Shown in pieces: positions 34,787 to 43,760 of a stretch of 64,000 nucleotides of DNA. The position numbers and the translations under genes were made by a program. Under the pieces are notes generated by a model, which was not told the origin of the DNA, did no database searches, and worked only from the letters and a program-made list of their open reading frames with translations. The DNA is taken from assembly GCA_963733505.1 (NCBI GenBank), contig CAVTDW010000019.1, positions 62,001 through 126,000 of the forward strand. Reading direction: 5' to 3'. The first letter of the stretch is position 1, and each line of letters starts with the position of its first letter. The DNA comes from JALYXV01 sp963733505 (GTDB taxonomy: Bacteria > Actinomycetota > Acidimicrobiia > Acidimicrobiales > Palsa-688).

Positions 34787-35973
34787 CCTCGGCGGGCGCC
34801 GTGAGTGACGCTGATTCTCGGCCGCTGACGGGCGTGGACCGCATGGCCGTCGCCTTCTCGCATCTCCTGCGGGCCCAGGGCCTCGACGTGCCCGTCGGCT
34901 GCGTCACCGTGTTCGCCTCGGCGCTTGGAACCATCGGGGTCCAACACCGGTCGTCGGTGTACTGGGCGGGGCGGGCGACGCTCGTGCGCCGGCCCGAGGA
35001 CCTGCCCACCTACGATCGGTCGTTCGAGGCGTTCTGGCTGGGCCGGCCGTTGGTCGAACCGAGGCGTCCGGGCCCGGCCGCGGGCCCGGTTGCGGTGCCC
35101 GTGCCCGCGGCGGTGGACGCCCCGGCCACTGCTGGCGACCCAGACGACGATGACGCGGACGCGGACGACAACCGCGATGCGGTGCCGTTGCGCTACAGCG
35201 CCACCGAAGTGTTGCGGGACAAGGACTTCGCCGCCTACACCCACGCCGAGTTCGCGCAGGCGCAGCGGATGATGGCGGGCCTGCGCCTGGCCGGAGACCT
35301 CCGTCGCTCCCGGCGCTGGCGGCCCGCCCGACGGGGCCGGTCCGATCTACGACGAACGGTGCGCCGGGCGCTGGCCAACGGCGGCGAGCCGATCCGTCGC
35401 GCCTGGCAGGCCCCGTCGCAGCGCCCCCGGCGGGTCGTGCTGCTCTGCGACGTCTCCGGGTCGATGGAGCCCTACGCCCGGGGCATGCTCCGCTTCCTCC
35501 ACGCCGCCGTCGTCGGCCGCGGCGCCGGCCGCGTCGAGGCGTTCGCGGTCGGCACCCGCTTGACGCGCCTGACGCGGGAGCTGGCATGGCGCGATCCCGA
35601 CGAAGCCCTCGCCCGGGCCGGCCGGGCGGTCAACGACTGGTCCGGCGGGACCCGGCTCGGCTCCGCCCTGAAGGAGTACAACGATCGCTACGGCGTGCGG
35701 GGAATGGCCCGTGGCGCGGTCGTCGTGGTGCTCTCCGACGGCTGGGACCGGGGCGACCCGGCCGAACTGGCCGGCGAAATGGCCCGGCTGCACCGGGTGG
35801 CGCATCGCGTGATCTGGGTCAACCCATTGAAAGCGGCACCCGGCTACGCGCCGCTCGCCCAGGGGATGGCAGCCGCCCTCCCCCACGTCGACCGCTTCGT
35901 CACCGGCCATTCGCTGCGGTCGCTCGAGGACCTGGTCGCCGTCATCGGCGGAGTCGCGGGTCCGGGTCCATGA
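34783..35973 (+). CDS. VWA-domain protein (CoxE-like)
   Basis: A 396-residue partner of the MoxR ATPase. The C-terminal half is a von Willebrand A domain with the metal-ion motif VVLLCDVSGSMEPYARG (DxSxS), and the later segments NDWSGGTRLGSALKEYND and VVVVLSDGWDRGDP supply the other MIDAS residues. The N-terminal half holds an acidic linker (about residues 120-132, DDDDADADDNRD) and a CoxE-type helical region. It is the last gene of the cox operon and overlaps the ATPase gene. Confidence 0.9.
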   Translation: MTSAGAVSDADSRPLTGVDRMAVAFSHLLRAQGLDVPVGCVTVFASALGTIGVQHRSSVYWAGRATLVRRPEDLPTYDRSFEAFWLGRPLVEPRRPGPAAGPVAVPVPAAVDAPATAGDPDDDDADADDNRDAVPLRYSATEVLRDKDFAAYTHAEFAQAQRMMAGLRLAGDLRRSRRWRPARRGRSDLRRTVRRALANGGEPIRRAWQAPSQRPRRVVLLCDVSGSMEPYARGMLRFLHAAVVGRGAGRVEAFAVGTRLTRLTRELAWRDPDEALARAGRAVNDWSGGTRLGSALKEYNDRYGVRGMARGAVVVVLSDGWDRGDPAELAGEMARLHRVAHRVIWVNPLKAAPGYAPLAQGMAAALPHVDRFVTGHSLRSLEDLVAVIGGVAGPGP

Positions 35974-36003
35974 AGGACCGCCGGTTGCCGGTCGTTGCCC
36001 GGC

Positions 36004-36876
36004 CTAGAGGTCGGCGACCGCGGGGATGACCTCCTTGCCGATGATCTCGATCTGGTTGTTGTTGGCCGCGTCGGGGACACCGCCATGGGCCACCTGGATT
36101 CCCATGCCTGCCAGCCACCGCAACTGGTCGATGGTCTCGCCGACCTTCTCGCCGTTGTCGCCGACGTCGAAACGAAACACCGCCGTCTTCTCGATCTCCT
36201 CGTAGTCGCGGCCCTCCGCCTCGCAGTGCTGGCGCAACACGTCGAGCTTGTGCTCGATCTCAGGACCGGGAAACAGGTTGCACGCCTGGGCGTAGCGGGC
36301 GACCAGGCGGAGGGTCTTCTTCTCGCCCGAGCCCCCGATGAGGATGGGCGGGTGGGGCTTGGTGATCGCCTGGGGCGAGTTCAACGTGCGTTCCAGCTGG
36401 TAGTGCTTGCCGTGGTATGGGCCGTCGTCGTCGCTCCACATCTGGAGGCAGATCTGCAGCGTCTCCTCCAGCCGTTCGAAACGCTCGGCGGTCGGGGGAA
36501 ACGACAGACCGAGGCCCCGGGACTCCTCGTCGTTCCAGGCCGCGCCGATCCCGAGCCAGGCCCGGCCGCCGGTGAGCACGTCGAGGGTGGTCACGATCTT
36601 GGCCAGCAGGCCCGGCGACCGGTAGACGGCTCCAGTCACGAGTGTCATCAACTTGGCCCGAGTCGTCCGGCCGGCGATGAAGCCCAGCGTGGTGTACGCC
36701 TCCAACATCTCGTGCTCGGGCGGGCCGATCATGCTGATCTGCCAGACGTGGTCCATCACGCTGATGCGGTCGAAGTTGGCCTCGTCGGCCGCTTCGACGA
36801 CCCGGGCCACGTCATGGCGCAGCTGGGCGGGGCCGTTGCCCCAGGTGAAATCGGAAACGTGTAGGCCAAGCTTCAC
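36004..36876 (-). CDS. LLM-class (F420-dependent type) oxidoreductase
   Basis: A 290-residue luciferase-like TIM-barrel protein. It shows DRISVMDHVWQI, TGGRAWLGIGAAWNDEES, PPTAERFERLEETLQI and KPHPPILIGGSGEKKTLRL, typical of the F420-dependent branch found in actinobacteria. It would use reduced F420 or a flavin to act on an unknown substrate. It is alone on the minus strand, convergent with the cox operon and divergent from mocA-like. Confidence 0.9.
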   Translation of the reverse strand: MKLGLHVSDFTWGNGPAQLRHDVARVVEAADEANFDRISVMDHVWQISMIGPPEHEMLEAYTTLGFIAGRTTRAKLMTLVTGAVYRSPGLLAKIVTTLDVLTGGRAWLGIGAAWNDEESRGLGLSFPPTAERFERLEETLQICLQMWSDDDGPYHGKHYQLERTLNSPQAITKPHPPILIGGSGEKKTLRLVARYAQACNLFPGPEIEHKLDVLRQHCEAEGRDYEEIEKTAVFRFDVGDNGEKVGETIDQLRWLAGMGIQVAHGGVPDAANNNQIEIIGKEVIPAVADL

Positions 36877-36935
36877 AGGTGCTCCTCTCGCGGGCGGGCA
36901 TGACGGACGCTACGCGTCGTGGGCACAATGACCGC

Positions 36936-37524
36936 GTGAGCGAGCGGATCGCGGTGGTGCTGGCCGCGGGGGCGGGGAGCCGCTTCGAGGGCACGACCCA
37001 CAAGTTGCTGGCGCCGTTTCGGGGCCGGCCGCTCGTGACCTGGGCGCTCGAACACGCCCTGGCGGCGGGGCTCGACCGGACCTGGGTCGTCACGGGCGCG
37101 GTCGATCTGGCGGCCGCGGGCGTGGTGCCGCCCGGCGTCGAGGTACTGGTGAACGAGCGGTGGGCCGAGGGTCAGGCGTCGTCGCTCCAGGTCGCCGTGG
37201 CCGCGGCCCGACCGACGCCGGCGGGCTGTCTCGTCGTCGGACTCGGCGACCAGCCGTTGATCTCGGCCGAGGCGTGGCAGGCGGTGGCGGGGCAGCCGAT
37301 GGCGGAGGCGGCCGACGGCAGCGGCGGGGCGGCCCATAGCGGTGGCTACCTACGGCGGGCGGCGGCGCAACCCGGTCCGCATCGACCGGGAATGCTGGGA
37401 TCTCCTCCCGACCGAGGGCGACGAGGGTGCCCGGGTGCTCCTGCGTCAGCGCCCTGACCTGGTGATGGAGGTCCCGTGCCAGTCCGACCCGGCCGATGTC
37501 GATACTGTCGCGGACCTGCAGTAA
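36936..37524 (+). CDS. MocA-like molybdenum cofactor nucleotidyltransferase (frame break)
   Basis: An NTP transferase of the MobA/MocA family. The N-terminus has IAVVLAAGAGSRFEGTTHKL, the nucleotide-binding loop, and VVGLGDQPLISAEAWQAVAG is the metal-binding Asp region. After AADGSGGAA the protein continues in another frame as VATYGGRRRNPVRIDRECWD to DPADVDTVADLQ. One missing C near 37331-37334 (GGCCCATA) restores it to about 195 residues. It lies near the cox operon, whose enzyme needs the cytosine-dinucleotide form of the cofactor, so MocA is the likely role. GTG 36936 is chosen; ATG 36900 is an alternative. Confidence 0.82.
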
Positions 37525-37549
37525 CCCGAACGATGACAATGAGGCCCAC

Positions 37550-38209
37550 ATGAGCAACGGCACGGGATCACCCCAACCGGCGGCGGTGGCGGTTCTGGCG
37601 GTGGTCATCGTCGCCCTCCTCGCGGCCGGCGGGATCGGAGTGGCGATCCATCACTCCGACGCCAAGACCCCAGCCGCCGTCATCCCGGCGGCTTTCCAGC
37701 CGGTAATCGACCAAAACGACCATGTCAGCTTCGCGGTACCCGAGGCGTGGCGGGTACGGGTCCTGCCGGGTGGCCCCCTGAGCAGCCAGGTGCAGGCGCT
37801 CAAGGTGACCGATCCCCAGTTGGCCGGCCTGGCCAGCCTGGCATCGACCTCCGGGACCGACCCCCGCCTCGGTGTGGTCGCCACCGATCCCACCAACCGC
37901 ACGACGCTGGTCACCCTCAGCTTCGACGGCAAGGGCATCAAGAAGGTGAGCAAGATTCCGGTGTCCAGCGTCGAGGATCCCCTGATCCAGGCGGGCGCCA
38001 AGAACATCGAGGCGGTCCGGGTGCATATGCCGGTCGGCGACGGCGAGCAGGTGTCGAACCAGCTGCCGGTCGGAACGGCGACCGTCTCGGAAGTGTCGTT
38101 CTACTTCGTACAAGGCGGCCGCGTCGTGGAAGTCGTCCTGGTCTCCCTCCAAAGCCAGCCCCCCAAAGCGCTGGCCCAGCAGATCGAGGGAAGTGTCGCC
38201 GCCGCCTGA
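37550..38209 (+). CDS. Membrane-anchored hypothetical protein
   Basis: A 219-residue protein starting MSNGTGSPQPAAVAV, with one membrane helix (VVIVALLAAGGIGVAIHH) and an extracellular domain of about 180 residues beginning FAVPEAWRVRV. The domain has an alternating beta pattern and ends VVEVVLVSLQSQPPKALAQQ, resembling small actinobacterial anchored proteins of unknown role. It follows the mocA-like gene by about 25 bases, so cotranscription is possible. Confidence 0.68.
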   Translation: MSNGTGSPQPAAVAVLAVVIVALLAAGGIGVAIHHSDAKTPAAVIPAAFQPVIDQNDHVSFAVPEAWRVRVLPGGPLSSQVQALKVTDPQLAGLASLASTSGTDPRLGVVATDPTNRTTLVTLSFDGKGIKKVSKIPVSSVEDPLIQAGAKNIEAVRVHMPVGDGEQVSNQLPVGTATVSEVSFYFVQGGRVVEVVLVSLQSQPPKALAQQIEGSVAAA

Positions 38210-38236
38210 CGACGGCCGATCCGATACCCGATCCGA

Positions 38237-38611
38237 CTAGAGGTCCACCCGGCGCCCCAAGAGGCAGAACTCGTTGCCCTCGGGGTCGGCCAGCACCACC
38301 CACGGCACGTCAACTTGTCCCACGTCCACCTGCCGGGCCCCGAGCGACAGCAGGCGTTCGAGCTCCTCGGCCTGGTCGCACCCTGAAGGATTGAGGTCGA
38401 TGTGCAGCCGGTTCTTGACCGCCTTGGCCTCGGGAACGGGCACGAACACCAGCACCGGCGGCGCGGCGGTGTGGTCACCGGTCGACGACAGCCAGAAGAA
38501 GCCCGACTCCGACTCCTCGACCAGCGGCCAATCAAGGACCGTGGCCCAGAAGCGGCCGACTCGCCCCGGGTCCTCGCAATCGATCACGATCTCCCGCAAG
38601 ACGCTCGCCAC
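38237..38611 (-). CDS. VOC/glyoxalase-family protein
   Basis: A 124-residue protein of the vicinal oxygen chelate fold. It reads REIVIDCEDPGRVGRFWATV, HIDLNPSGCDQAEELERLLS and VVLADPEGNEFCLLGR, the typical VOC arrangement with metal-site His and Glu candidates. The GTG start at 38611 precedes the conserved first strand; a TTG two codons earlier is also possible. It is divergent from the hydrolase at 38666. Confidence 0.85.
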   Translation of the reverse strand: MASVLREIVIDCEDPGRVGRFWATVLDWPLVEESESGFFWLSSTGDHTAAPPVLVFVPVPEAKAVKNRLHIDLNPSGCDQAEELERLLSLGARQVDVGQVDVPWVVLADPEGNEFCLLGRRVDL

Positions 38612-38665
38612 CAGCAATAAGGTAGCCAGGTCGACAACTCGCTTCGCTCCAAGACAACACACGTC

Positions 38666-39580
38666 CTGGCCCGCGAGGACACCGTCACGCTGGCGGTCAC
38701 CGAGTGGGGCCAGCCGGAGGCGGGCCGGGCGACGATTCTCCTGGTCCACGGCTACCCCGACACCTCCGCGGTCTGGGACCCCGTGGCCGAAATCCTCGCC
38801 CGCCGCTTCCACGTGGTCACCTACGACGTCCGAGGCGCCGGCCATTCTTCGCCGCCCCCCGAAACCGGCGGGTTCCGCCTGGCGCACCTCGCCGACGACC
38901 TGGCTGCGGTCGCAACCGCCGCCAGCCCCGACCACCCCGTCCACCTCGTAGGCCACGACTGGGGTTCCATCCAGGGCTGGGAGGCCGTGTGCACCGACGG
39001 CATTCGCGATCACATCGCCTCGTTCACGTCGCTCTACGCCCCCGGCCTCGACCATGCGGCCGCCTGGGCTGCGATGCGCTGGCGCCACCCCACCCCGCAG
39101 CACCTCCGCCAACTGGCGGGCCAGCAGCTTCGGTCGTGGTACATCGTCGCCTTCCACCTCCCGGGGGCGCGAGCCGTGTGGCGGGCGGGGCTCGGGCGCC
39201 GGTGGCCGCACATCCTGCAGAAGGTGGAAAAGGTGGCTCCAACCGATTCCTATCCCGCCGCCACGATCGCCGTCGACGGCGCCCAAGGAGTTGGCCTGTA
39301 CCGGGCAAATTTCCGCAACCGCATCACGAACCCAGATCCCCGATCCACCACCGTGCCCGTACAGGTGATCGTGGCGACCAAGGACCACTACGTGTCGCCG
39401 GCCATGAGCGAAGGGCTGGAACGATGGACCGAGCGGCTGTGGCGCACCGAGGTGGAGGCCGGGCACTGGCTGCCTCGCACCCACCCCGCACTGGTGGCCG
39501 AGTACGTGGCGGAGCTGGTCGACCACCTCGACGGCGGCGCTGAGTCCGACCGACTGCGCCGCAGCCGGGTGAACCCGTGA
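38666..39580 (+). CDS. Alpha/beta hydrolase (epoxide hydrolase/short-chain type), start unclear
   Basis: An alpha/beta hydrolase with oxyanion segment ILLVHGYPDTSAVWDPV, nucleophile elbow VGHDWGS (Asp nucleophile, as in epoxide hydrolases and haloalkane dehalogenases), and catalytic His in VEAGHWLPRTHP. The frame is open back to a stop near 38623, but contains no ATG, GTG or TTG before the HGYPD motif; only CTG codons such as 38666 are available. A start-region base error or a rare start is likely. A GTG at 38783 would cut off the first strands. Its stop overlaps the next gene by GTGA. Confidence 0.8.
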   Translation: MAREDTVTLAVTEWGQPEAGRATILLVHGYPDTSAVWDPVAEILARRFHVVTYDVRGAGHSSPPPETGGFRLAHLADDLAAVATAASPDHPVHLVGHDWGSIQGWEAVCTDGIRDHIASFTSLYAPGLDHAAAWAAMRWRHPTPQHLRQLAGQQLRSWYIVAFHLPGARAVWRAGLGRRWPHILQKVEKVAPTDSYPAATIAVDGAQGVGLYRANFRNRITNPDPRSTTVPVQVIVATKDHYVSPAMSEGLERWTERLWRTEVEAGHWLPRTHPALVAEYVAELVDHLDGGAESDRLRRSRVNP

Positions 39581-40452
39581 TCAGGGCCCGGCGGGTCAGC
39601 TTCGACTGGGGCACCACGCCGATGCACTGGGTGCCCGAGGACGCCTTCACGACCCATGTCATCAACGTGTTGCACCTGCTCCTGCCGGCGGGCGAGAAAT
39701 GGTTCTGCGACGTGTTCCGCCAGGCGCTCCCCCTCCTCGCCGAGGGGCCGCTGCGAGACGACGTCAAGGGTTTCGTCGGCCAGGAGGCGGTGCACGCCCG
39801 GGCCCACTCCCTCGTGCTCGACCACCTGGCCGCCCAGGGCCTCGACACCCACGCCTACACCGCCCGGATCGACTGGATGTTCGAGCGCCTCCTCGGCGAC
39901 CACGGGCTCGGCGAGGACCGCGGCCCGCGGTGGCTGCGCCGGCGCTGGCTGGTAACCCGATTGGCCATGGTCGCCGCCATCGAGCACTTCACCTGCGTGC
40001 TCGGCTACTGGGCGCTTTCGGAGTCGAGCGCCTTGGACGACGCCGGTGCCGATCCCACCATGCTCGACCTGCTGCGTTGGCACGGGGCCGAGGAGGTGGA
40101 ACACCGGGCGGTCGCCTTCGACCTCTATCAGCGGCTGGGGGGCGGCTACGTCCGGCGGGTGGTGGTCATGGCCGCCGTGCTGCCGGTGATCGTGGGCTTG
40201 TGGATTCGCGGCACCCACTATCTCGTCGACCACGACCCCGAGGCGGGACCACGCGACCATCCGAGCGTCTGGCGCTTCGTGAAGGTGAGCCGCCGCACCC
40301 ACCGCCTCCCGACGCCCGGTTACCTGATGAGCAGCGTCCCGAGGTATCTCCGGCCGAGCCACCACCCGTCGCAGGAGGCGTCGACCGACGAGGCGCTGGC
40401 CTATCTGGCTCGGTCGCCGGCGGCCCGAAACTACATGGCCGCCAATCCCTGA
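39577..40452 (+). CDS. Predicted metal-dependent hydrolase (PF10118 type)
   Basis: A 291-residue all-helical protein resembling the PF10118 predicted metal-dependent hydrolases: VRPEDAF-like start (PMHWVPEDAFTTHVINVLHL), then GEKWFCDVFRQA, GQEAVHARAHS and WHGAEEVEHRAVAFDLYQ. The conserved Glu/His pairs suggest a diiron or zinc site in a four-helix bundle. It starts at a GTG overlapping the hydrolase stop, so the two are coupled. Substrate unknown. Confidence 0.82.
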   Translation: MIRARRVSFDWGTTPMHWVPEDAFTTHVINVLHLLLPAGEKWFCDVFRQALPLLAEGPLRDDVKGFVGQEAVHARAHSLVLDHLAAQGLDTHAYTARIDWMFERLLGDHGLGEDRGPRWLRRRWLVTRLAMVAAIEHFTCVLGYWALSESSALDDAGADPTMLDLLRWHGAEEVEHRAVAFDLYQRLGGGYVRRVVVMAAVLPVIVGLWIRGTHYLVDHDPEAGPRDHPSVWRFVKVSRRTHRLPTPGYLMSSVPRYLRPSHHPSQEASTDEALAYLARSPAARNYMAANP

Positions 40453-40744
40453 CCCGGCAGTACCAGTGAACTCGGGCTTCTTGCCATCGTGGCCGCAGCA
40501 GATGGTCCTGGGCAGCCAGAGCCCTCTGGGGGGTACCTATCGCTTTGGGTCCGGTTATTGCGCTCTGGCGACGATAAGTGGGCCCAAAGCGCTCAGGTGT
40601 CCCCAGAGCGGGCGGCGTGGGTCGGCTTCCCCGGCCGAGTCGGACCCGGCGACAGGTCGACTGGCAGCGGGCGCACCTGAGCACCGGGGGCGAACAGCGA
40701 CGGAGGTCACCTTTTCCCCCCTCTGGCCTTAGATAACCTGAACC
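40453..40744 (+). promoter_or_regulatory. Leader region of guaA with inverted repeats
   Basis: No gene is seen here. Two inverted repeats stand out: CCAGAGCCCTCTGG at 40517-40530, and a 9-base pair of arms CGCTTTGGG (40542-40550) and CCCAAAGCG (40583-40591) around a 32-base loop. They could form transcript hairpins before guaA, but no known riboswitch pattern was recognised. The end of the region (CTTAGATAACCTGAACC) may contain a -10 element close to the start codon. Confidence 0.35.
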
Positions 40745-42337
40745 ATGAGCCTGGACCTCGGCGACGATCCCCTCGACTCGTCGCCGGTCCTGGTCGTCGA
40801 TTTCGGGGCGCAGTACGCCCAACTGATCGCCCGGCGGGTGCGCGAGGCGAAGGTCTACAGCGAGATCGTGCCCCACACGCTGGCGGCGTCGGAGCTGCTG
40901 GCGCGGCGGCCGGCGGCCATCATCTTGTCGGGGGGGCCGGCCAGCGTGTACGCCGCCAATGCCCCGACGATCGACCCCGCGGTGTTCGGGGCCGGGGTGC
41001 CGGTGCTCGGGATCTGTTACGGGTTCCAGCTGATGGCGGCGGGGTTGGGCGGGGTGGTGTCGCGCACCGACGTCGCAGAGTTCGGGCGGACCGACGCCCG
41101 GCTCGAGGCGGGCAGCTCGCTGTTCGGAGACCAGCCGGCCACGCAGCCGGTGTGGATGTCGCACCGGGACTCGGTGGTGCAGGCGCCCGGTGGTTTCCGG
41201 GTCACGGCTTCGACGCCTGGTGCGGTGGTGGCGGCGTTCGAGAATCCGGCGGCAAGGCTGTACGGGCTGCAATGGCACCCGGAAGTCATGCACACGGCGT
41301 ATGGCCAGGCGACGCTGGAGCGTTTCCTGCGGCAGGGGGCGGGGATCGAGCCCCGGTGGACGACGGCGAGCATCATCGACCGCAGCATCAAGGCGATCAG
41401 CGACCAGGTGGGGCCGGGCCGGGTGCTGTGCGGACTGTCGGGGGGCGTGGACTCGGCGGTGGCGGCGGCGCTGGTGCACCGAGCGGTCGGGGATCAGCTG
41501 ACGTGCGTGTTCGTGGACCACGGCCTGTTGCGCCAGGGCGAGCGGGAACAGGTCGTCCGGGACTACGTGCAGGCGACGGGCATCAAGCTCAAGGTGGCGG
41601 ACGCGTCGGAGCGGTTCCTGGACGCGCTGGCCGGCGTCGTCGACCCGGAGCAGAAACGCAAGATCGTGGGCCGCGAGTTCATCCGGGTGTTCGAGCAGGC
41701 GGCTCGGGAGGTGCTGGAGTCCGCCGACGGGGGCGGCGGAGGCGACATCGAGTTCCTGGTCCAGGGGACGCTGTACCCCGACGTGGTCGAGTCGGGCGGC
41801 GGGACGGGCACGGCCAACATCAAGAGCCACCACAACGTGGGCGGGTTGCCGTCGGATCTGAAGTTTCGGTTGATCGAGCCATTGCGGGCGCTGTTCAAGG
41901 ACGAGGTGCGAGCGCTCGGCGCCGAGTTGGGGTTGCCCGAGCCGATCGTGTGGCGCCAGCCGTTCCCCGGCCCCGGGCTGGCCATCCGGATCATGGGCGA
42001 GGTCACCGGCGAACGCCTCGAGGTGTTGCGCCAGGCCGACGCCATCGCCCGCTCGGAGCTGACGGCGGCGGGTCTGGACCGCAGCGTGTGGCAATGCCCG
42101 GTCGTGCTCCTGGCCGACGTCCGCTCGGTCGGCGTCCAGGGCGACGAGCGGACCTACGGGCATCCGGTGGTGTTGCGGCCCGTGTCCAGTGAGGACGCCA
42201 TGACGGCCGACTGGTCGCGGTTGCCCTACGACGTGCTGGCCCGGATTTCGTCACGCATCACCAACGAGGTCGAGCAGGTGAACCGGGTCGTGCTGGACAT
42301 CACCAGCAAACCCCCAGCCACGATCGAGTGGGAATAG
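40745..42337 (+). CDS. guaA: GMP synthase (glutamine-hydrolysing)
   Basis: Converts XMP to GMP using glutamine and ATP. The 530-residue protein has the N-terminal class I amidotransferase with catalytic Cys91 in LGICYGFQLMA and the WHPEVMHT His/Glu, the ATP pyrophosphatase loop GLSGGVDSAVAAAL, and the C-terminal dimerisation segment ending PPATIEWE. Length and motifs are normal. An intergenic leader with inverted repeats precedes it. Confidence 0.97.
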   Translation: MSLDLGDDPLDSSPVLVVDFGAQYAQLIARRVREAKVYSEIVPHTLAASELLARRPAAIILSGGPASVYAANAPTIDPAVFGAGVPVLGICYGFQLMAAGLGGVVSRTDVAEFGRTDARLEAGSSLFGDQPATQPVWMSHRDSVVQAPGGFRVTASTPGAVVAAFENPAARLYGLQWHPEVMHTAYGQATLERFLRQGAGIEPRWTTASIIDRSIKAISDQVGPGRVLCGLSGGVDSAVAAALVHRAVGDQLTCVFVDHGLLRQGEREQVVRDYVQATGIKLKVADASERFLDALAGVVDPEQKRKIVGREFIRVFEQAAREVLESADGGGGGDIEFLVQGTLYPDVVESGGGTGTANIKSHHNVGGLPSDLKFRLIEPLRALFKDEVRALGAELGLPEPIVWRQPFPGPGLAIRIMGEVTGERLEVLRQADAIARSELTAAGLDRSVWQCPVVLLADVRSVGVQGDERTYGHPVVLRPVSSEDAMTADWSRLPYDVLARISSRITNEVEQVNRVVLDITSKPPATIEWE

Positions 42338-42395
42338 GGCGTTCTTTGACGGAGACAGGTACCGTTCACCCCGTGCTTCGGACGCGGGTGCGGCG

Positions 42396-43685
42396 GTGAC
42401 GACGCGTGTCCTTTCGATGGTGCTGGCGGGCGGTGAAGGCAAGCGGCTCGCACCTCTGACGGCGGACCGGGCCAAGCCGGCCGTGCCGTTCGGCGGCCAC
42501 TACCGCCTCATCGACTTCGTGCTCTCCAATCTGGCCAACGCCGGGTACCTGAGAATCGTCGTGCTCACCCAGTACAAGAGCCACAGCCTGGACCTCCACA
42601 TCTCGCGCACCTGGCGGTTGTCGACCCTCATGGGCGACTACGTGACCCCGGTGCCGGCGCAGATGCGCGAAGGGCCGCGGTGGTTTTCCGGGTCGGCTGA
42701 CGCCATCTACCAGAACCTCAATCTCATCGGCGACGAACGACCCGACTACATCTGTGTCTTCGGCGCCGACCACATCTACCGCATGGATCCCCGTCAGATG
42801 CTGGATCAGCACATCGCCACCGGGGCGGGCGTGACGGTTGCGGGCGTGCGGGTGCCGCTCGCGCAGGCCAGCAGCTTCGGAATCATCGAGGCCGGCCGGG
42901 CGTCGAGTGATTCGAACGGGTCAGGCGCCGGTTCGGCCGACTACGCCGGAGGGACGGACACCCGCATTCGAGCGTTCCGGGAGAAACCGACCGACGCCGT
43001 CGGACTGCCCGACGACCCCAACCGGGTCTTCGCCTCCATGGGCAACTACATCTTCTCGACCGATGCCCTCGTCGATGCGGTCACGGCGGACTCCAAGAAT
43101 GAAGGCTCCCACAATGACGTCGGCGGCGACATCATCCCGGCGTTCGTGGCGGCCGCTGACGCCCATGTCTACGACTTCGAGGCCAACAAGGTGCCGGGAG
43201 CGACGGAACGGGACCGGGCGTACTGGCGCGACGTCGGAACCCTCGACGCCTACTACGAAGCCCACATGGACCTGGTGTCGGTGCATCCGATCTTCAACCT
43301 GTACAACCAGCGGTGGCCCATCTTCACGTCGGGCCCGCCGTTGCCGCCCGCCAAGTTCGTGTTCGAAGGTTCGGAGGGGACGGGGCAGGCGCTCAACTCC
43401 ATGGTGTCGGCCGGAGTGATCGTCTCGGGGGGAACGGTCCGCCGCTCGATCCTTTCGCCCGGCGTGGTCATCGAGAGCCACGCCCAGGTCGAGGGGGCGG
43501 TACTGATGCACGACGTCCGGGTCGGCCCCGGGGCGATCGTGCGCAATGCCATCATCGACAAGAACGTCCAGATTCCACCGGGAGCGCGGATCGGCGTGAA
43601 CCCGGAGTACGACCGCCGTTGTTTCACCCTCTCCGACAACGGGATCGTCGTCGTCGGTAAGGGCCAGGCCATCCCTCAATGCTGA
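42396..43685 (+). CDS. glgC: Glucose-1-phosphate adenylyltransferase
   Basis: Makes ADP-glucose from glucose 1-phosphate and ATP, the committed step of bacterial glycogen synthesis. The 429-residue protein reads LAGGEGKRLAPLTADRAKPA, DFVLSNLANAGY, IRAFREKPTDA and the C-terminal left-handed helix ending AIPQC. It starts with GTG. A glycogen synthase-type gene follows on the same strand after 75 bases, so the two supply and use ADP-glucose. Confidence 0.95.
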   Translation: MTTRVLSMVLAGGEGKRLAPLTADRAKPAVPFGGHYRLIDFVLSNLANAGYLRIVVLTQYKSHSLDLHISRTWRLSTLMGDYVTPVPAQMREGPRWFSGSADAIYQNLNLIGDERPDYICVFGADHIYRMDPRQMLDQHIATGAGVTVAGVRVPLAQASSFGIIEAGRASSDSNGSGAGSADYAGGTDTRIRAFREKPTDAVGLPDDPNRVFASMGNYIFSTDALVDAVTADSKNEGSHNDVGGDIIPAFVAAADAHVYDFEANKVPGATERDRAYWRDVGTLDAYYEAHMDLVSVHPIFNLYNQRWPIFTSGPPLPPAKFVFEGSEGTGQALNSMVSAGVIVSGGTVRRSILSPGVVIESHAQVEGAVLMHDVRVGPGAIVRNAIIDKNVQIPPGARIGVNPEYDRRCFTLSDNGIVVVGKGQAIPQC

Positions 43686-43760
43686 GTCGCGGGTCGGGGT
43701 TGTGCCGTGGCGGGTCCGGCGGGTCCTCGGCGGGTCCGGCGGCTCCGGCGGCTTTGGGCG

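Noticed and set aside
40453..40744. A tRNA or riboswitch in the guaA leader
   Set aside because: No cloverleaf with a recognisable anticodon arm and TTCGA-type loop was found, and no known riboswitch core was recognised.
43700..43757. GGCGGGTCC copies before the glycogen synthase as a regulatory repeat
   Set aside because: The copies are irregular and match general high-GC low complexity; no spacing or symmetry supports a binding site.
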